This document shows, in pieces, positions 48,036 to 59,624 of a stretch of DNA of 64,000 nt. Below the pieces are notes generated by a model. That model did not search any database and had not been told where the DNA came from. It saw nothing but the letters and a program-made list of their open reading frames with translations. The stretch is taken from the NCBI RefSeq assembly GCF_958295425.1, contig NC_081140.1:10299698-10363697 (forward strand), given 5' to 3'. The position numbers and the translations under genes were made by a program. How positions within the stretch are numbered: the stretch's first letter is position 1; the number at the start of each line of letters is the position of its first letter. Origin of the DNA: Solea solea (taxonomy: Eukaryota; Chordata; Actinopteri; Pleuronectiformes; Soleidae).

Positions 48036-48780
48036 GAAATCGCTCAGTCATATTGAGGTTCTGAAAGGCATCAGACTTCCAGGAGGGAACCAGAGGGAAC
48101 AGACACAGAGAGAGAGAGACATCCTGCTAATACCAGGTTTAAATCGACTTCCCGCAGCTGAAGCCAAGCGCTTGACAAAGTGGGAGGAGACACCTGGGTA
48201 ACAAGGCAAAAGCAGACCAGAGGCAGACCAAAGCGGGCATAGACGGCCCAGACTGAAACCTGATGAGTGTCTGTGATTCAAGCGCCTACATTTAGCCGAT
48301 ATTGATTCTATATTTTATACCCGAGCTGAGTCTCTGCGTCTAAATCTTATCACTTAAAAACAGGCCTATCAGAATTACCATCTACTTATAATTATCTACT
48401 CATGTTATAAGCATAAGTGCCATTAATGGCATCATGGTTTGGATGATTTAGTTTAAACTTGGGCAAATAAAAGTCTACATTCTGTGTAGAGTCTTGTAAT
48501 AGTGCTGAAAATGGAACTTAGGTTCAATTGAAGTTTAAGTCTCCATTTGCATATGTGCAGCATCATGTATATTAAGTAATAATTCATCACTTAATAGTTC
48601 ATTCCTTTAGTACTTTACACTGCAGCACGAATGAAGAGGGATCAAAGTTGCTCTTGGCAATGCAGTAAAAACAAAACAAAACAAAACAGTTTTTGAAGTT
48701 AAATAAATAAATAGTAAAGACCCACAGTATTGTGCATGTATTTGTCTGTGTTGAAAATATTGTTTGTGTGTTTTGTTCAT

Positions 48781-48781
48781 G

Positions 48782-48810
<29 letters not shown>
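48781..48810. repeat. (AT)n microsatellite
   Basis: A clean TA run is visible. Confidence 0.95.
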
Positions 48811-48812
<2 letters not shown>

Positions 48813-49009
48813 TACATAAATCTTATTGTTTGATTTATCTGGAGCTTTGAATGTAAAGTGACCTGAATGTGGGTGATGTCAGCCCCTCCATTCATGAAGC
48901 CCATGAATAATTGAGGAAGCAGCAGGCTCAGTGCACCAGCACCAAGTAGAGGTGGAATGCAAAGTGAAAGCCATCTCTTTCCTCGCTCTCATTTGCTCTG
49001 TCTCTCAAT

Positions 49010-49048
49010 CCCTCCCTCTCTCTCTCTCTCTCCCTCTCTCTCTCTCTC
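49010..49048. repeat. (CT)n microsatellite
   Basis: A CT run with CCCT interruptions is visible. Confidence 0.9.
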
Positions 49049-49389
49049 CTCTTGTCAGTTTGCAGCTTTGAGATTATGTGAACGAGGAGCAGAAATCGCG
49101 AGAGAAGAGCCCCACTCGGATACTAGCGGATGCAGCAATCAGGCAGATGATCTAGCGGCTTGGAGAATGGAGGGAAGAAAAGGGGGGAATGGAAAAGTCC
49201 GGGATGCCAAGATAGAACCGGAGCTACAGCAGACTCAATTAGACAAAAGGGAAGAGAGTAAATAATAGAGAGAGAATCTCCAGCATCTGTGCTCCTGTGG
49301 TTTCTCTCTGTCTGTCAGGAAAATAAGTTTTTTGTTTTTAGTTTTTTTTTTTTTTATCCCTCGTGCTGATGCGTCCACTTCCTCCTCCT

Positions 49390-49573
49390 TTTTCCTCCCC
49401 ACCTTCTGGCATGCTCCGGAACTCGTCTGTCCTCCTCCCCCTTTATCCTTCATCTTTCACTCTTCTCTCCTCTCCGCTCCGCTCCCTCTCCTTCCTCCCA
49501 TGCCTCGTCCCCGACTCCCGCTGCTGAATGAAGCTGTTGGAAAAAGGTTGATCGCTGCGGAGCGGCTCTCTAC
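49390..49573 (+). promoter_or_regulatory. Candidate internal promoter / leader (pyrimidine-rich, GC-rich)
   Basis: A CT-rich stretch with repeated CTCCGCTCCG passes into GCTGCGGAGCGG, directly upstream of the candidate exon at 49574. It has an initiator-like, TATA-less appearance. An ATG at 49500 opens a frame (MPRPRLPLLNEAVG) that would leave phase 1, which does not match the downstream exons, so it would act as a uORF. Confidence 0.3.
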
Positions 49574-49587
49574 ATGGCTACGACCAG
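49574..49587 (+). CDS. gramd1b: Candidate alternative first exon (low support)
   Basis: ATG at 49574 gives four codons, MATT, and two bases before donor CCAG|gttagt. This leaves phase 2 and would join to 56970 as MATTSTASNSN. The initiation context is weak (T at -3) but +4 is G. There is no homology beyond phase agreement and a GC-rich leader. Confidence 0.28.
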
Positions 49588-49879
49588 GTTAGTCTGGGAA
49601 CAGGTGCCTGTCTACCTGCCTGCATTCAGGAAAACAATGCATGGAGCCTGAATAATGGTTCCTTCCCATGCTTGGAAAGATCAGTGTGTACTGTTTGGAA
49701 AGGGAGTCCAAATAAGAACAGGATGAGGAAGGGGCGACTGCACTTGCAGACCATGGGCTCTTCTTTGGCAGGTGGCGTTAAGGACGATGTAAGCTGGTTT
49801 TTAGGAGATCAGGGCTTGCCGAGGAAGATCAGTGGCCCTAAGCCTGCTAAAGAAAATCTCCCTGCATTCCTCTTCCATC

Positions 49880-49920
49880 TTCTCTCTCGGTCTCTCTCTC
49901 TCTCTCTCTCTCTGTCTGTC
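49880..49920. repeat. (CT)n microsatellite
   Basis: A CT run is visible. Confidence 0.9.
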
Positions 49921-50082
49921 AACCTCTCTGCTTTGACAGTGAGAGAGAAAGCCCAGTGCATTAAACAGTCTGTAGGATAAACAGCTCATGCTCACGAAGA
50001 CATGGTCGTGTTTGAGTGTGTGACGGTGGCTAATGAGGGATGTCGCTGCCTGAAGGGCTGCTACGGCTGTTCAGCAGTACCT

Positions 50083-50102
50083 CTGTGTGTGTGTGTGTGT
50101 GT
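50083..50102. repeat. (GT)n microsatellite
   Basis: A short GT run is visible. Confidence 0.9.
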
Positions 50103-51529
50103 AGACGGTGATTGGATGAGTGGGACAAAGTTCAGTTATGTAATAATTACACATCATGTGATTATTTACATCTGACCATTTGCAGTATTTGTGACGTTAA
50201 AAACACGGGGGAACTGTGACGCAGCTCTGCAGTTACACCAGGGGGCCCGTAAAGGCCGCGTCCACCCTCGTGCCCATGTTTACGTCTGCCTCTATGAACT
50301 GTATGTGCACTCCTGCGTGCGCATGCGCAGTGGATGGCTGTTGCTCCTCGCCTCTTCAAACCGAGTGGAGCTGCATTGCCGCTGCCAGATGGGTGTTTTC
50401 CAGGGTCAGCTAAACTGTGAAAACAAGAGGGGCTGTTGGAAAGGCCCGGAACTCTGTTGTATTGTGGAGCTGAGCGTTTGAACAGCTTGAGCCCGTTGGA
50501 TTTAGAGCTTTAGAGCTTATTTAAAGAAAAGACTGTAACAGAGTGACACAAGCAGCGTGCTTGTTTATCTTTTTTGTGTTTCTTGCAGGCCATAATGTAA
50601 GACGTATTCTGAAATGACATGTGGGGGGATCCTGTTAGTGCAGCACCTTTAAGTCAGTCGTCTGTCTGTGCCTTTTCTGCAGAGCTCTGTAATAGAGATG
50701 AGTTCTGTGCTCACGCCTCTGGTCCTACTCGTACGGTATGCAAATTAAAGTGCTATTGTTCAAAATGTGATTTTATATTAGCATTCAAACTGTTAAAGGA
50801 ATACTTCCCCAATATCCGTTTAGCTTTGTATTACTAATACAATTGTGCTTCCCAACCTCAGTTTGAGAAATGACTTATACTAATACTACCCCTATTCTAG
50901 TAACACAAAACTAAATGCAAATCAGTGAAGTATTCCTTTAATAATCCAACACAATATATAGGTGTGATTCTATAAATTCTTTCCATTTCCCATCACAATG
51001 TTGTTGTTGTTTTTACATTTGAGGCTCCTGCTCTATACCAGGAATGATTGGATTTCATATTATATGCAGTGGCATATAGATATATAGATTCATATAGTGT
51101 GTATCCATCATAAGTCATATTTGTATGAAGAGGTTCACAAATCAGGCTCCAAATGTGTGACCTCCCAGCAGCCACCGGGGGTTCACGAGGCTTCGTCTGT
51201 CACATCGCGTCTCCCCACTGTATTTCCTGCTCAGGCGGCGTCTCTAACAGAGGACCGGGTGAAGTATATTAGTCACACACTCTGAATATTTAAACCACTC
51301 TCTCTGTTGCTATAGTGATATTGTGTCTAAGCTGGGCTTTGTAGTTGTGTGGGTGGTGCTCTAAGTGATATGGCTTTTTAATTGTTAAATTGTTTGACGT
51401 TGACGGTGAACGCAGACCGCAGGCCTTGCATCGCTCTAACTCCAAGTGCTGACAACACCTTTTTTATAAGTGAAATACACTTTCCTCCTCTCTTGAGTGA
51501 GTTCCATTGCTATACCTGGTAATTAGACT

Positions 51530-51771
51530 GAATTTTTTTTTTATTTTGACTGAAATTGGGATTGCGGTGTGATCTCCGAGACTAGAAGGAACAGTCATTT
51601 TCACATAATTGTTGTCCTTTTTTTTTTGGAAAAACATATTTATAATGACTGTGTGTGCAGGTCAGGACAATAATCTAAAAATGTTAATTTCATATGCATT
51701 TTTGCTTGAATAAATATTGCAGTTAGCCATATTGCAATTTTATTGAAATTTCTATTCATTGTTCAGCACTA
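51530..51771 (-). mobile_element. Non-autonomous DNA transposon copy (TAGGGCTGAACAA family)
   Basis: It ends CATTGTTCAGCACTA, the reverse complement of the family terminus, and contains 'gtgtgcaggtcaggacaata' shared with 47716 in inverse orientation. No coding capacity. Confidence 0.65.
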
Positions 51772-52416
51772 GATATCACCATGGTAACAAGTCCACAGTA
51801 CAGTATTTATTGCAATATTTTGATTGTAATATATGGTCTAGGTCATGAAGTCCACTGATCCATGGTGAGTGAGTTTCACTCTGCTTGAGTCTCTGTATAA
51901 TTCAGCTTCTCTCTGTGGAGAGATTTATTCGTTTAAGACCAAGATACAGTATGTTTTGCTTCATGTCATCACAATATCATACGTGTGTAGCAGCGTACAG
52001 TTTCTGTCTCTTATTCCACAGCTGAAACATTTCTTTCTTTTAACATCCTTCCAGCTGGTGTAATATGACACACTTTCAGTGATTTGTATCAGGAGCAGTT
52101 TGCAACAATCACAAATGTGTGATCTACATTCTTTCCTGTGCTTCTTTGTTGTCAGCTGCATGTGTCACTTCATTCCCCTTTGGTGTATCTGGAAAGATTA
52201 GACTCTAGTCTCTGGATTTATTATTTATTATTTTTTTGGTGGTTCTTGTACCAGAGAAATCCTGACAAGTGAGGATGTGAGTTATGTTTGTGTGTATGTG
52301 CTACAGGATATCTAAAGTTAGTTTGAAAGGCCAAGCCACTGATTAAACCAATGTGGTCAGTACAAGCATTCAACCCCACACTGTAAAACCAAATAAATAC
52401 TGATTACACTTGACAA

Positions 52417-53097
52417 ATGCTGCTTTTCCACTACATGGTCCCAGCTCGCCTCGCCTCTGCACGCCACGGCTCGACTCTACACAGTTTGGTTAGTTTTCCA
52501 TTACAATATAGTACCTCCTCAATGTGGGCGGGGTCGTCATAGCACAGCTGCATGAAACTGCCGTGACTTCCTTTTATACGCAACACATGCAAACTAGTGA
52601 CTAGTAAAGCAGTTCATTCTCAATTTACTGAATCATTAGAATCCGTTAATTAACTTAACTTTCAGTACTTCTTCCATGACAGGAGCACAGACAGTGACGC
52701 GGCTCGCAATCAGCAGTGCTGTCGCTAAGTACATCATACATCCTCAGACTCCTCTGTTAAATATTGAGATTTTAGACATTTCCTTGCTAAATGTTGGAGA
52801 TGAAAGATATTTCAGTTTTTTTAATTGATCTACATTGTTCTTCTGCATTGTTCTGTTTTATTCTTGTGTCAGATGTCTTGCTCATGCCTCTTCCTGTAAA
52901 GGCATTCAGTGACCAATCAGTGGCCGGCAGTCTGACGCATAGTATCGGCTCAGCTCGCTTGGAACTCCGCCAGAGCAGGTACTAAAAAAGTACCAGGTAC
53001 TAAAAAAGTACCAGGTACTATCACTAATGGAAAAGCAACAAAGCCATGCCGAGGCGAGACAAGTAGTACCGGGACCATGTTGTGGAAAAGCGGCGTT
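52417..53097. mobile_element. Non-autonomous DNA transposon with long imperfect inverted termini
   Basis: The left end GCTTTTCCACTACATGGTCC and the reverse complement of the right end, GCTTTTCCACAACATGGTCC, differ at one base and extend into matching 'ctcgcctcg' sequence. The interior contains a tandem duplication of GGTACTAAAAAAGTACCA (52978-53022) and a GC-rich piece. This arrangement is a familiar fish MITE type. No transposase frame is present and a target duplication could not be fixed. Confidence 0.8.
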
Positions 53098-53189
53098 AGT
53101 TAAGCAACCCTAACCTAAGTATAAGTATAATTTCAAATTTCATTTCCTATTATTTTAACTTAAACTTAAAAATAGTTTTTGCATTTGTG

Positions 53190-53232
53190 CGTGTGTGTGC
53201 GTGTGTGTGCGTGTGTGTGTGTGTGTGTGTGT
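53190..53232. repeat. (GT)n / GTGC microsatellite
   Basis: A GT run with GC interruptions is visible. Confidence 0.9.
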
Positions 53233-53934
53233 AATGAAAGCTGATTGAGTATGGAATGTGACATGGAAACAAAAACCACAGTCAGAGATGCTTTCTTTGT
53301 CAGCAGGCAGAGGAGGGTTTGTTTGTTTATATTTCTACGCTTGTACAATACATTGTTTGCATGAGTAAATGGAGCAGCGGTGGACGTAGTCATTCGCTGG
53401 TTGAGAACGGCTTCTATTGTTATGGCTAATCTGGGTGTGTGTGTGTGTGTTTTTACTTGGTCGTGAAACAGTGGGAAAAGTGACATTTTATGTCACATTT
53501 TAACTAGAATTAATAAGATGAAAAGATAAAAAAAAGATTTTGATATTTTTTATTATTGAACTCTGCATTGACCGTCAGGAGAAACAATGCTGTTATTATA
53601 CATACATGGGATGTTGTGGGAGCTTTTAAAACACATGTACATGTCAGTTTTGTCTGATTGTGACACAACATTTACAATACTGACGTTGTTACATAGTTTG
53701 TCAGAGGAAAACAATAATAATACAATGTAAACAAAAAGTACACACATACTAGTTAGACTTCCTCTTCTCTCCTGAAGCTTTATTTTCAAGCCAAAATGTG
53801 ACCTTTTTTCAGTGTAATCATTGCGTCTTTATGTGTTGGTACATTTTGTTTGTGTGGGGACAGGCAACCTCCTTAGAATGTTATGAATAGTCGGGAGAAT
53901 GGTCATATGTTCACTTAACCCCACAACAATTGGC

Positions 53935-54010
53935 ACGTTTAACAAGCAGATCCAGGAATCGAACCCTCAACCTTCTAGTCAAAAGACAACTCCCTCTACC
54001 ACCCATTCAC
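53935..54010 (-). mobile_element. tRNA-related SINE head or tRNA pseudogene
   Basis: On the minus strand the segment reads GGTGGTAGAGGGAGTTGTC, an A box, and GGTTCGATTCC, a perfect B box, at tRNA spacing. The acceptor stem does not pair, so a functional tRNA gene is unlikely. It is best read as the head of a tRNA-derived SINE. Confidence 0.65.
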
Positions 54011-54134
54011 CGTTACCCCTATATCTTGTGTTTGATACACATTAGGTGTGTTTTTTTTTTTAACCCTACTGATGTGAATTTAGTTTCCATTTAACTTTGA
54101 TGCTTCACACACAAGCTTTGCTGCATAGATTATT

Positions 54135-54430
54135 CAGTGAGAGTAACTCACACTTTCCCCAACTTACTTTGTTTCTGGATAGTGAGCCTATAGTGAGGGT
54201 TAACGTGACTAAGTGAGGAGTCCACATCTGTTAAATAAAGTATTATATAGATTTGGCTTCCAATTTGTATGCCTTTGACATTCATTTCAGATGTTATCTT
54301 CTCAGCAAGTGGTTCCATTACTAAATTGGGTAAAATGACTGAAACAGAACACCCTTGTTTTTTGCCTTGATTTAGAGGGGTCTTGAAATACAGCCATTAG
54401 TTCTAACATATGTTTTAGATAAGCTAAGAT
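54135..54430 (-). pseudogene. Degenerate LINE-1-type reverse transcriptase fragment
   Basis: On the minus strand a frame from about 54370 down to 54150 reads QGCSVSVILPNLVMEPLAEK and then VKGIQIGSQIY, followed by LYLTDVDSS. These line up with L1-clade motifs RQGCPLSP.LFNL..EPLA, GIQIG and the catalytic YADD box. The Asp-Asp of YADD is lost (TDVD). A frameshift separates an upstream NGCISRPLKS-like motif. It is a short dead fragment inside the gramd1b intron. Confidence 0.75.
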
Positions 54431-55772
54431 AGCTCTTTGTCCCGCAGTGGGGAAATCTACATTGTTACAGCAGCAAAGATAATAATTAATAAACATGCAT
54501 TACCAAAAAAAAGTACACGATATAAAGATATTAACAGTAAGACTATATAAAATAGAATGTAGAATGTACATTATGGACAGTTTGCATAATATACACAGTA
54601 TGGGCTTGACATTTACATTATAAACATGGGAAATTATATAAGTATATTGCACTAAATTATCATCCTCACTGCAAAAATGCTTTGTCAGCATCAATGTACA
54701 CAATGCTACTGAACAGGGAATGATGTTGAATAATTTCCTTGTGTTATCGGACATATATCGATTTCCCATGAAGCTAATTTGCTAGGCAGAATTTTGAGTA
54801 TATTCTTATCTACATGTGACCGCGATATCGGAAGATAGTTGATTAATTATTACATTTCTTTTTAATAGCATCACCTACCAAGATGTTATAGTGAGTGGCA
54901 GTGACAGTGATCCTCTGTCAGGTTACACCACTTGCGACCTCACCTGACGTAGTTTAGAGTGTTCAACATTACAACCTGTGCAAAAGTACTGATTCTAAAA
55001 GTTACCAAATCATGTGCAAAAAAAAAAACCTTTCTCAGTCAAGTTACGCATGCTGCAGGTACAAAGGAGCTTTTTTCTGACTGGTTTTATAACTGGTGTA
55101 CAACTTTCTATGATTGTGCAAACACTCATTATCTAAAATGTAGACATAGCATAGCATTAAACATATGTATGTGTTGCAGGTGATCAAAATGTCATTTTTA
55201 GGAAGTGCCATGGATGGAAATTGTGTCAACTCTGTGAAGTTAAGTTTTAAATGTGTTGATGAGAAAATGACCCTATACCAAAAAGCACGGCATGGACACT
55301 TTGTGATTGACGGCTTGTATTGTCCATGAGTGTGTGACTGCAGGTGTAGCCGGACATGCAGCAGGCGAGGTTTCCACATGGTGGGTTGCCACTTGTTTCT
55401 AACATCTTAGAGTTGTCTGTGTTCACATTGTTCGATCATAAAATGCACTGCTAATCAGATCAGTGGAGACTCATCAGTCGTCTGTGTCGAGTACACAATG
55501 TGCTGTTGCAGTCAAGGTGGTCATTCCCTGAGCAACCGGATCAGAACCCGTCACTGCTGCTCTCTGTGATTCTGTGCTCCGAGCTCCGATGAATGTAACA
55601 GTAGATCAGTAATTCATGGCCACTAATGGCGGCCGTTGGCTGACAGTGACGTAACGGCGTTGCATAATGCCATGTCAAGTAACCAATCTTGGCAGGCGAG
55701 CTGGCACACGGATCACTTACAAAGCCTTTTGTTTCTCTGTGCCTTTTCTGTGAAGTCTTCTAGCTGCATGTG

Positions 55773-55801
55773 CGTCTGCGTGTGTGTGTGTGTGTGTGTG
55801 A
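55773..55801. repeat. (GT)n microsatellite
   Basis: A GT run is visible. Confidence 0.9.
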
Positions 55802-56969
55802 GTGAGAAAAGAATGCGTCTGGTGATGCATCTAACAGGATAACTGACGGTGCATTGACAGATCAGGGAAGACGAGTCCCTCCGCTTCGCTGTAGTCAACA
55901 CGTCCCTTCATTTGAGGAAAACAGTCACATGTTATCGGTCTACTTTAATTGCCAGAATTATGCTTTCCACTGGCACTGTGTCTCTGATCATTTAATCCTT
56001 GTTATGTCTTCCAGACTGGCTCAATGGCTTTGCTGCAGGCATGGAAACAGTTTTAGTGTTTCATGGAAAGAGATTTTATAGGATCTCTAATGACACTGCT
56101 CAATAAATGTCAGGGTCGAAACAGCTGGAGTTGGTTGTTTTTCCAGACTCTGTACATCTCTTACTAAAAATTGACGAGGGCCTCATAAACAAGCATATTG
56201 ACACCCCTGTTTCTTTTAAAAGTGGACTACTTGTGGGGAAATCAGATGATAATGTGTTATGATGTCTTTCAACGTGTGTTTCCTAAACCATCATGTCGAT
56301 GCTTTAAAAAAAGATGCTAGATAGGACGGTGACTCTTTTTTTCCCACTCTGGGCCCTTGCTTACCTCTTTGTGGACTAAGATTTGCGTGATTTCCTGTGA
56401 AAATGTGTTTTACTGAATGACTGTAGGAAGTTTAAACTGCCGGAATCGGGCACAGTGAGTTCTGTGGCCCATGTTTCAGGGCCACAACATGTTATGACAT
56501 CACAAAAATACTGTGTTGTACACTCAGTAGATTTGTATTGAAGATGAACATTTGTATGTTGACCCTTCCCAGCTCTTACCCGAATTCTAGCCAGGAGAGA
56601 TTCATTATTTATTTGGTGGGGCTGGTTTATTACTTATTAACTTTACACATTTCTGTCCTCAGAAATGTGATAAATGCTACCAAGTGCGCTAAAACTTTCA
56701 TTTCCCTTCAACAGTTTATTCGACATAGTTAGTTTTTCGATGACCTGTTTCATGTACTTTGTATAACATTATTTTTCTTTAAAATAAATAAAATCATAGT
56801 AGGGTGTTGGTCAGGGAATATGCTGACATGAGCAGCACCCGTCAACGACCTGTGATGGGTTTAGAGTACAGTGTTGTTGGCGTCAGACAGATTCACACAT
56901 ATTGCTGCTGTAAAAGGAAGTCACATTTGTATTTTCTCAACCCACTGCACTCTCCCTCTTTCTCTTCAG

Positions 56970-57180
56970 CACTGCCAGTAACTCAAACAAGAGCACGCCT
57001 GCCTGCTCACCAGTCCTGCGCAAACGTTCACGCTCTCCCACGCCACAGACCCAGGAGGGCGAGAACATGGTGGAGAAGGGTTCAGACCACTCCTCTGACA
57101 AGTCCCCTTCCACACCCGAGCAGGTCGTCCAGAGAACGTACTCCCTGCAGTCAGCTCGAAGCGGCGGAAAGAACTCAAAG
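56970..57180 (+). CDS. gramd1b: Common N-terminal exon of GRAMD1B (Aster-B)
   Basis: A 211-nt exon between acceptor CTCTTTCTCTTCAG and donor AAG|gtgagt, phase 2 in and phase 0 out. The frame reads TASNSNKSTPACSPVLRKRS, then MVEKGSDHSSDKSPSTPEQ, and ends SARSGGKNSK. This is the diagnostic N-terminal region of GRAMD1B just upstream of its GRAM domain. The MVEKGSD motif is shared with the paralogue GRAMD1A, but the flanking RSRSPTPQTQEGE identifies GRAMD1B. It is rich in Ser-Pro and Thr-Pro sites next to basic residues and is predicted to be disordered. All first-exon routes must enter in phase 2. The internal Met of MVEKGSD could act as a fallback start. Confidence 0.97.
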
Positions 57181-58251
57181 GTGAGTGAGCGGCCGACGCA
57201 CCTTTTTGTTTCTGTGTGAGGATCCATTTTCGTTAGACATGGAGCCTTGCAGTCCCAAATGTGGGTAAGATTTCTATGTGTATGTGTTTTGTTGGTGCTT
57301 AGAAGGAGAACTTACCAGTAGAGCACTAAAGCCTGGGTCATACATTCTGCATCCACGTGTCCGCGGGACGTTTGCTGTGGTCCGTGTGGCGCGAAGGTTG
57401 TAATCTGCTCATGACTGTGATGGTGCGCTCGGACTCTTTTTATAGCACGTCACTTCCCACAAGGTTATACAAGGAGGTCTGCTGGTCCTCACAAATGTGC
57501 GACCCATCACACAAAGATAAATGTAAATAAAAATCAGTCGAGTCCTGTTTGGACTGTTTATTTCTTCTTTTTGGGGAGAACAATGTTAGTGACACAGTTT
57601 CTTTGAAATGACTCGGCACAAATGTGTCAGCTTCGTAGTTCGTGAATGACTTAAAATGACGGATCGGACGGATATCGGTATCAGTGAGTGGAATCACAGG
57701 CACGTACGCACATGTGAAAGCGTGACCCAGGCCTTAGTGATGCACACAGATGCTCCAGAAAACATCTGTGTGTGAGGGGCATCACTGTGGGACAGTGCGG
57801 AAAATTAACTGACCAGAAACATAACAGCAGGTATTATTATACCTTGTTATATGCATTTTAAAGCATCATTTTACAACACAAAGATATAACACTTAGCTTC
57901 TTAAAACCCCCAAGTAGTTAAAATAAGGTGTGACATTTCTTAGCGACTGTTTATTGATCTTCAGCCCAGCGTATTGCCTCATATGTCACTAGAAGAAGAA
58001 TAATGTGTTTCCGGCCCTGTGCTATGGAATCTCTTACACGCAGCCATCTATTAGCTGTGACTGCACAAACACGTCAGAGTTCTCTAGTGACGTGCGTGTG
58101 TTATGATTGGTTATTGATTTATTCACACTGACATGTATTCAACTAGTGACCTGCAGCTATCACTCATCCCCAACCCCAAGAAGAAATATCACCCTTCTCT
58201 TCATTCCAGCCTTTTTATTTCCACATCTCACTTACTGCCCACTCTCCGAAC

Positions 58252-58287
<36 letters not shown>

Positions 58288-59603
58288 TAGTAATACAGGA
58301 AACAGAGGAGTATTGAAATGTTGCCATCCATCCCTGTCTCCTGACCTGCAGTCCATCTGTGGAAGCTTTAACCTTTCACAGGGCAGAGTTTGTCTGACTT
58401 GAGACTCTCCCACACGATGATGAGTCACACCGACAAAACGTGGATCCTCAGTGACTTACAGTTGAGATATGATAGAATCAAAGGTCAGAACGTGAGAAAC
58501 GGACGTAGGAACCCTGAGCACACAGCAGAGAACGTATGCTCCAAAGTACGCTAACGTCAGAACCGCACTGAGAACAAGTCGTTTCTGCACTTTATTCAAA
58601 AATGAACATCCAAAGAAAAACCCTGTATTCCATATCACATCCCTCATGAACTAGTGATCGTTGTAACCTGGTTTTGTTTCACTTTGCTTGTCAGATATTC
58701 AGTATGCATCGAGATGGTTTATTCTCATGATTCTGAGATTGTTTTTGGCATAATCCAGACATTAATTCAGCCTAAAAATGTGCTGATAGTTTTCTGCGCT
58801 TTGATTTTAAATGATAGCTTTGCGGTTTACTCGCATACAGGTCGAAGTAAGTAAGTTGAGGGCGGCGTCTGTCTCCAGTCACACGATTGGACGCGGTTCG
58901 TGTGGCGATACATCTGTTGCCTTTCTAACAATACCTCAGACATCGTCTGGTGCCCTTAGTAAAGTTACCTGCCAGGTGTGATGCCTGTCAAGGGAACTGT
59001 TAGACAGTTATGCAATTAACAGACTTGTATTAATAGTTTCCATATTAGTTTTTTGGATATAAACACACGTAAGCATGCAGTTACTGTTCTAAGACAGACC
59101 TAAAATAAAGTGTGAAGCCGCACCTCTAACATCCAACATTCATTTTGAAAACTCATGGTCATTGGCAAAGGTGATCACATGTATAGACACAGTATTGACT
59201 GTTGCTTGTTGTGTTTTACTGGCTGTAAGATTCAAACAGTTATTAGAGTATTTGTGTTCCATGTCTGCTCAGCGTATATTTATGCTCCCATACTAAAAAT
59301 AAACAATGACACTCTTCCATCTTTTGCTCCTTTTTTTTTTCTTTCTTCATTTGTCTCTGCTGTTATAATATCACTTTTCTTTTTCTTTTTCTTTTTTGCT
59401 CTTTGACTTTCTCGTCTCCAGAACATCAGTGTGTATACATCGCCTCTCTTTGCTACTGATGCTACATGCCATGTGATAATGTGTGCCATCTGAAAATGAC
59501 TGTTCAGTTCCTCTGTTGGTACTTTCAGCTGTTTCTTCTTGCCATTGATTTTCTTTCTTTCGTCATCTGATTTTTCTTTGTTCTTCTCCTGACTGCATGC
59601 TAG
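57181..59603 (+). other. gramd1b: Intron between the common exon and microexon SHKRLSK
   Basis: About 2.4 kb with no supported exon. It contains an AAT trinucleotide run (58251-58285) and a poly-pyrimidine stretch near 59325-59400. Nothing else was recognised. Confidence 0.8.
58251..58285. repeat. (AAT)n trinucleotide repeat
   Basis: About eleven AAT units are visible. Confidence 0.95.
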
Positions 59604-59624
59604 TCTCACAAGCGACTTTCCAAA
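59604..59624 (+). CDS. gramd1b: 21-nt microexon SHKRLSK of GRAMD1B
   Basis: Acceptor GACTGCATGCTAG and donor AAA|gtaagc bracket 21 nt that encode SHKRLSK in phase 0. Inclusion is frame-neutral and places a basic segment between NSK and KSQSWYN, just before the GRAM domain. Two UGC motifs lie within ten bases of the acceptor, as in SRRM4-dependent neural microexons. The preceding polypyrimidine tract (TTTTTCTTTGTTCTTCTCCT) is good. I believe a similar insert occurs in mammalian GRAMD1B isoforms, but cannot verify it. Confidence 0.82.

Larger units (their letters stand above)
23854..56969 (+). other. gramd1b: Very large intron containing the short-isoform promoter
   Basis: About 33 kb separates the 27-nt microexon from the common exon at 56970. 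Within it I find the short-isoform first exon (39258-39280), two weaker candidate first exons (27267, 49574), a CpG-rich X-box segment (46420-46740), several transposon copies and many microsatellites. Other open frames are short and of low-complexity or repeat composition. Segments near 28090-28360, 35040-35300 and 43375-43470 are repeat-free and may be regulatory, as noted separately. Confidence 0.7.

Noticed and set aside
49672..49980. Frame of 102 codons with a donor-like GAT|gtaagc at 49788
   Set aside because: It starts with TTG, ends in a CT repeat, and its possible ATG-to-donor piece leaves phase 0, which does not fit the downstream exon.
53935..54010. A functional tRNA gene on the minus strand
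   Set aside because: A and B boxes are present but the acceptor stem does not pair. SINE or pseudogene is more likely.
56804..57184. Plus-strand frame of 126 codons over the common exon
   Set aside because: It is a shadow in the wrong frame. The true frame gives the GRAMD1B peptide with matching phases.
56937..57227. Minus-strand frame over the common exon
   Set aside because: Antisense shadow of the confirmed exon.
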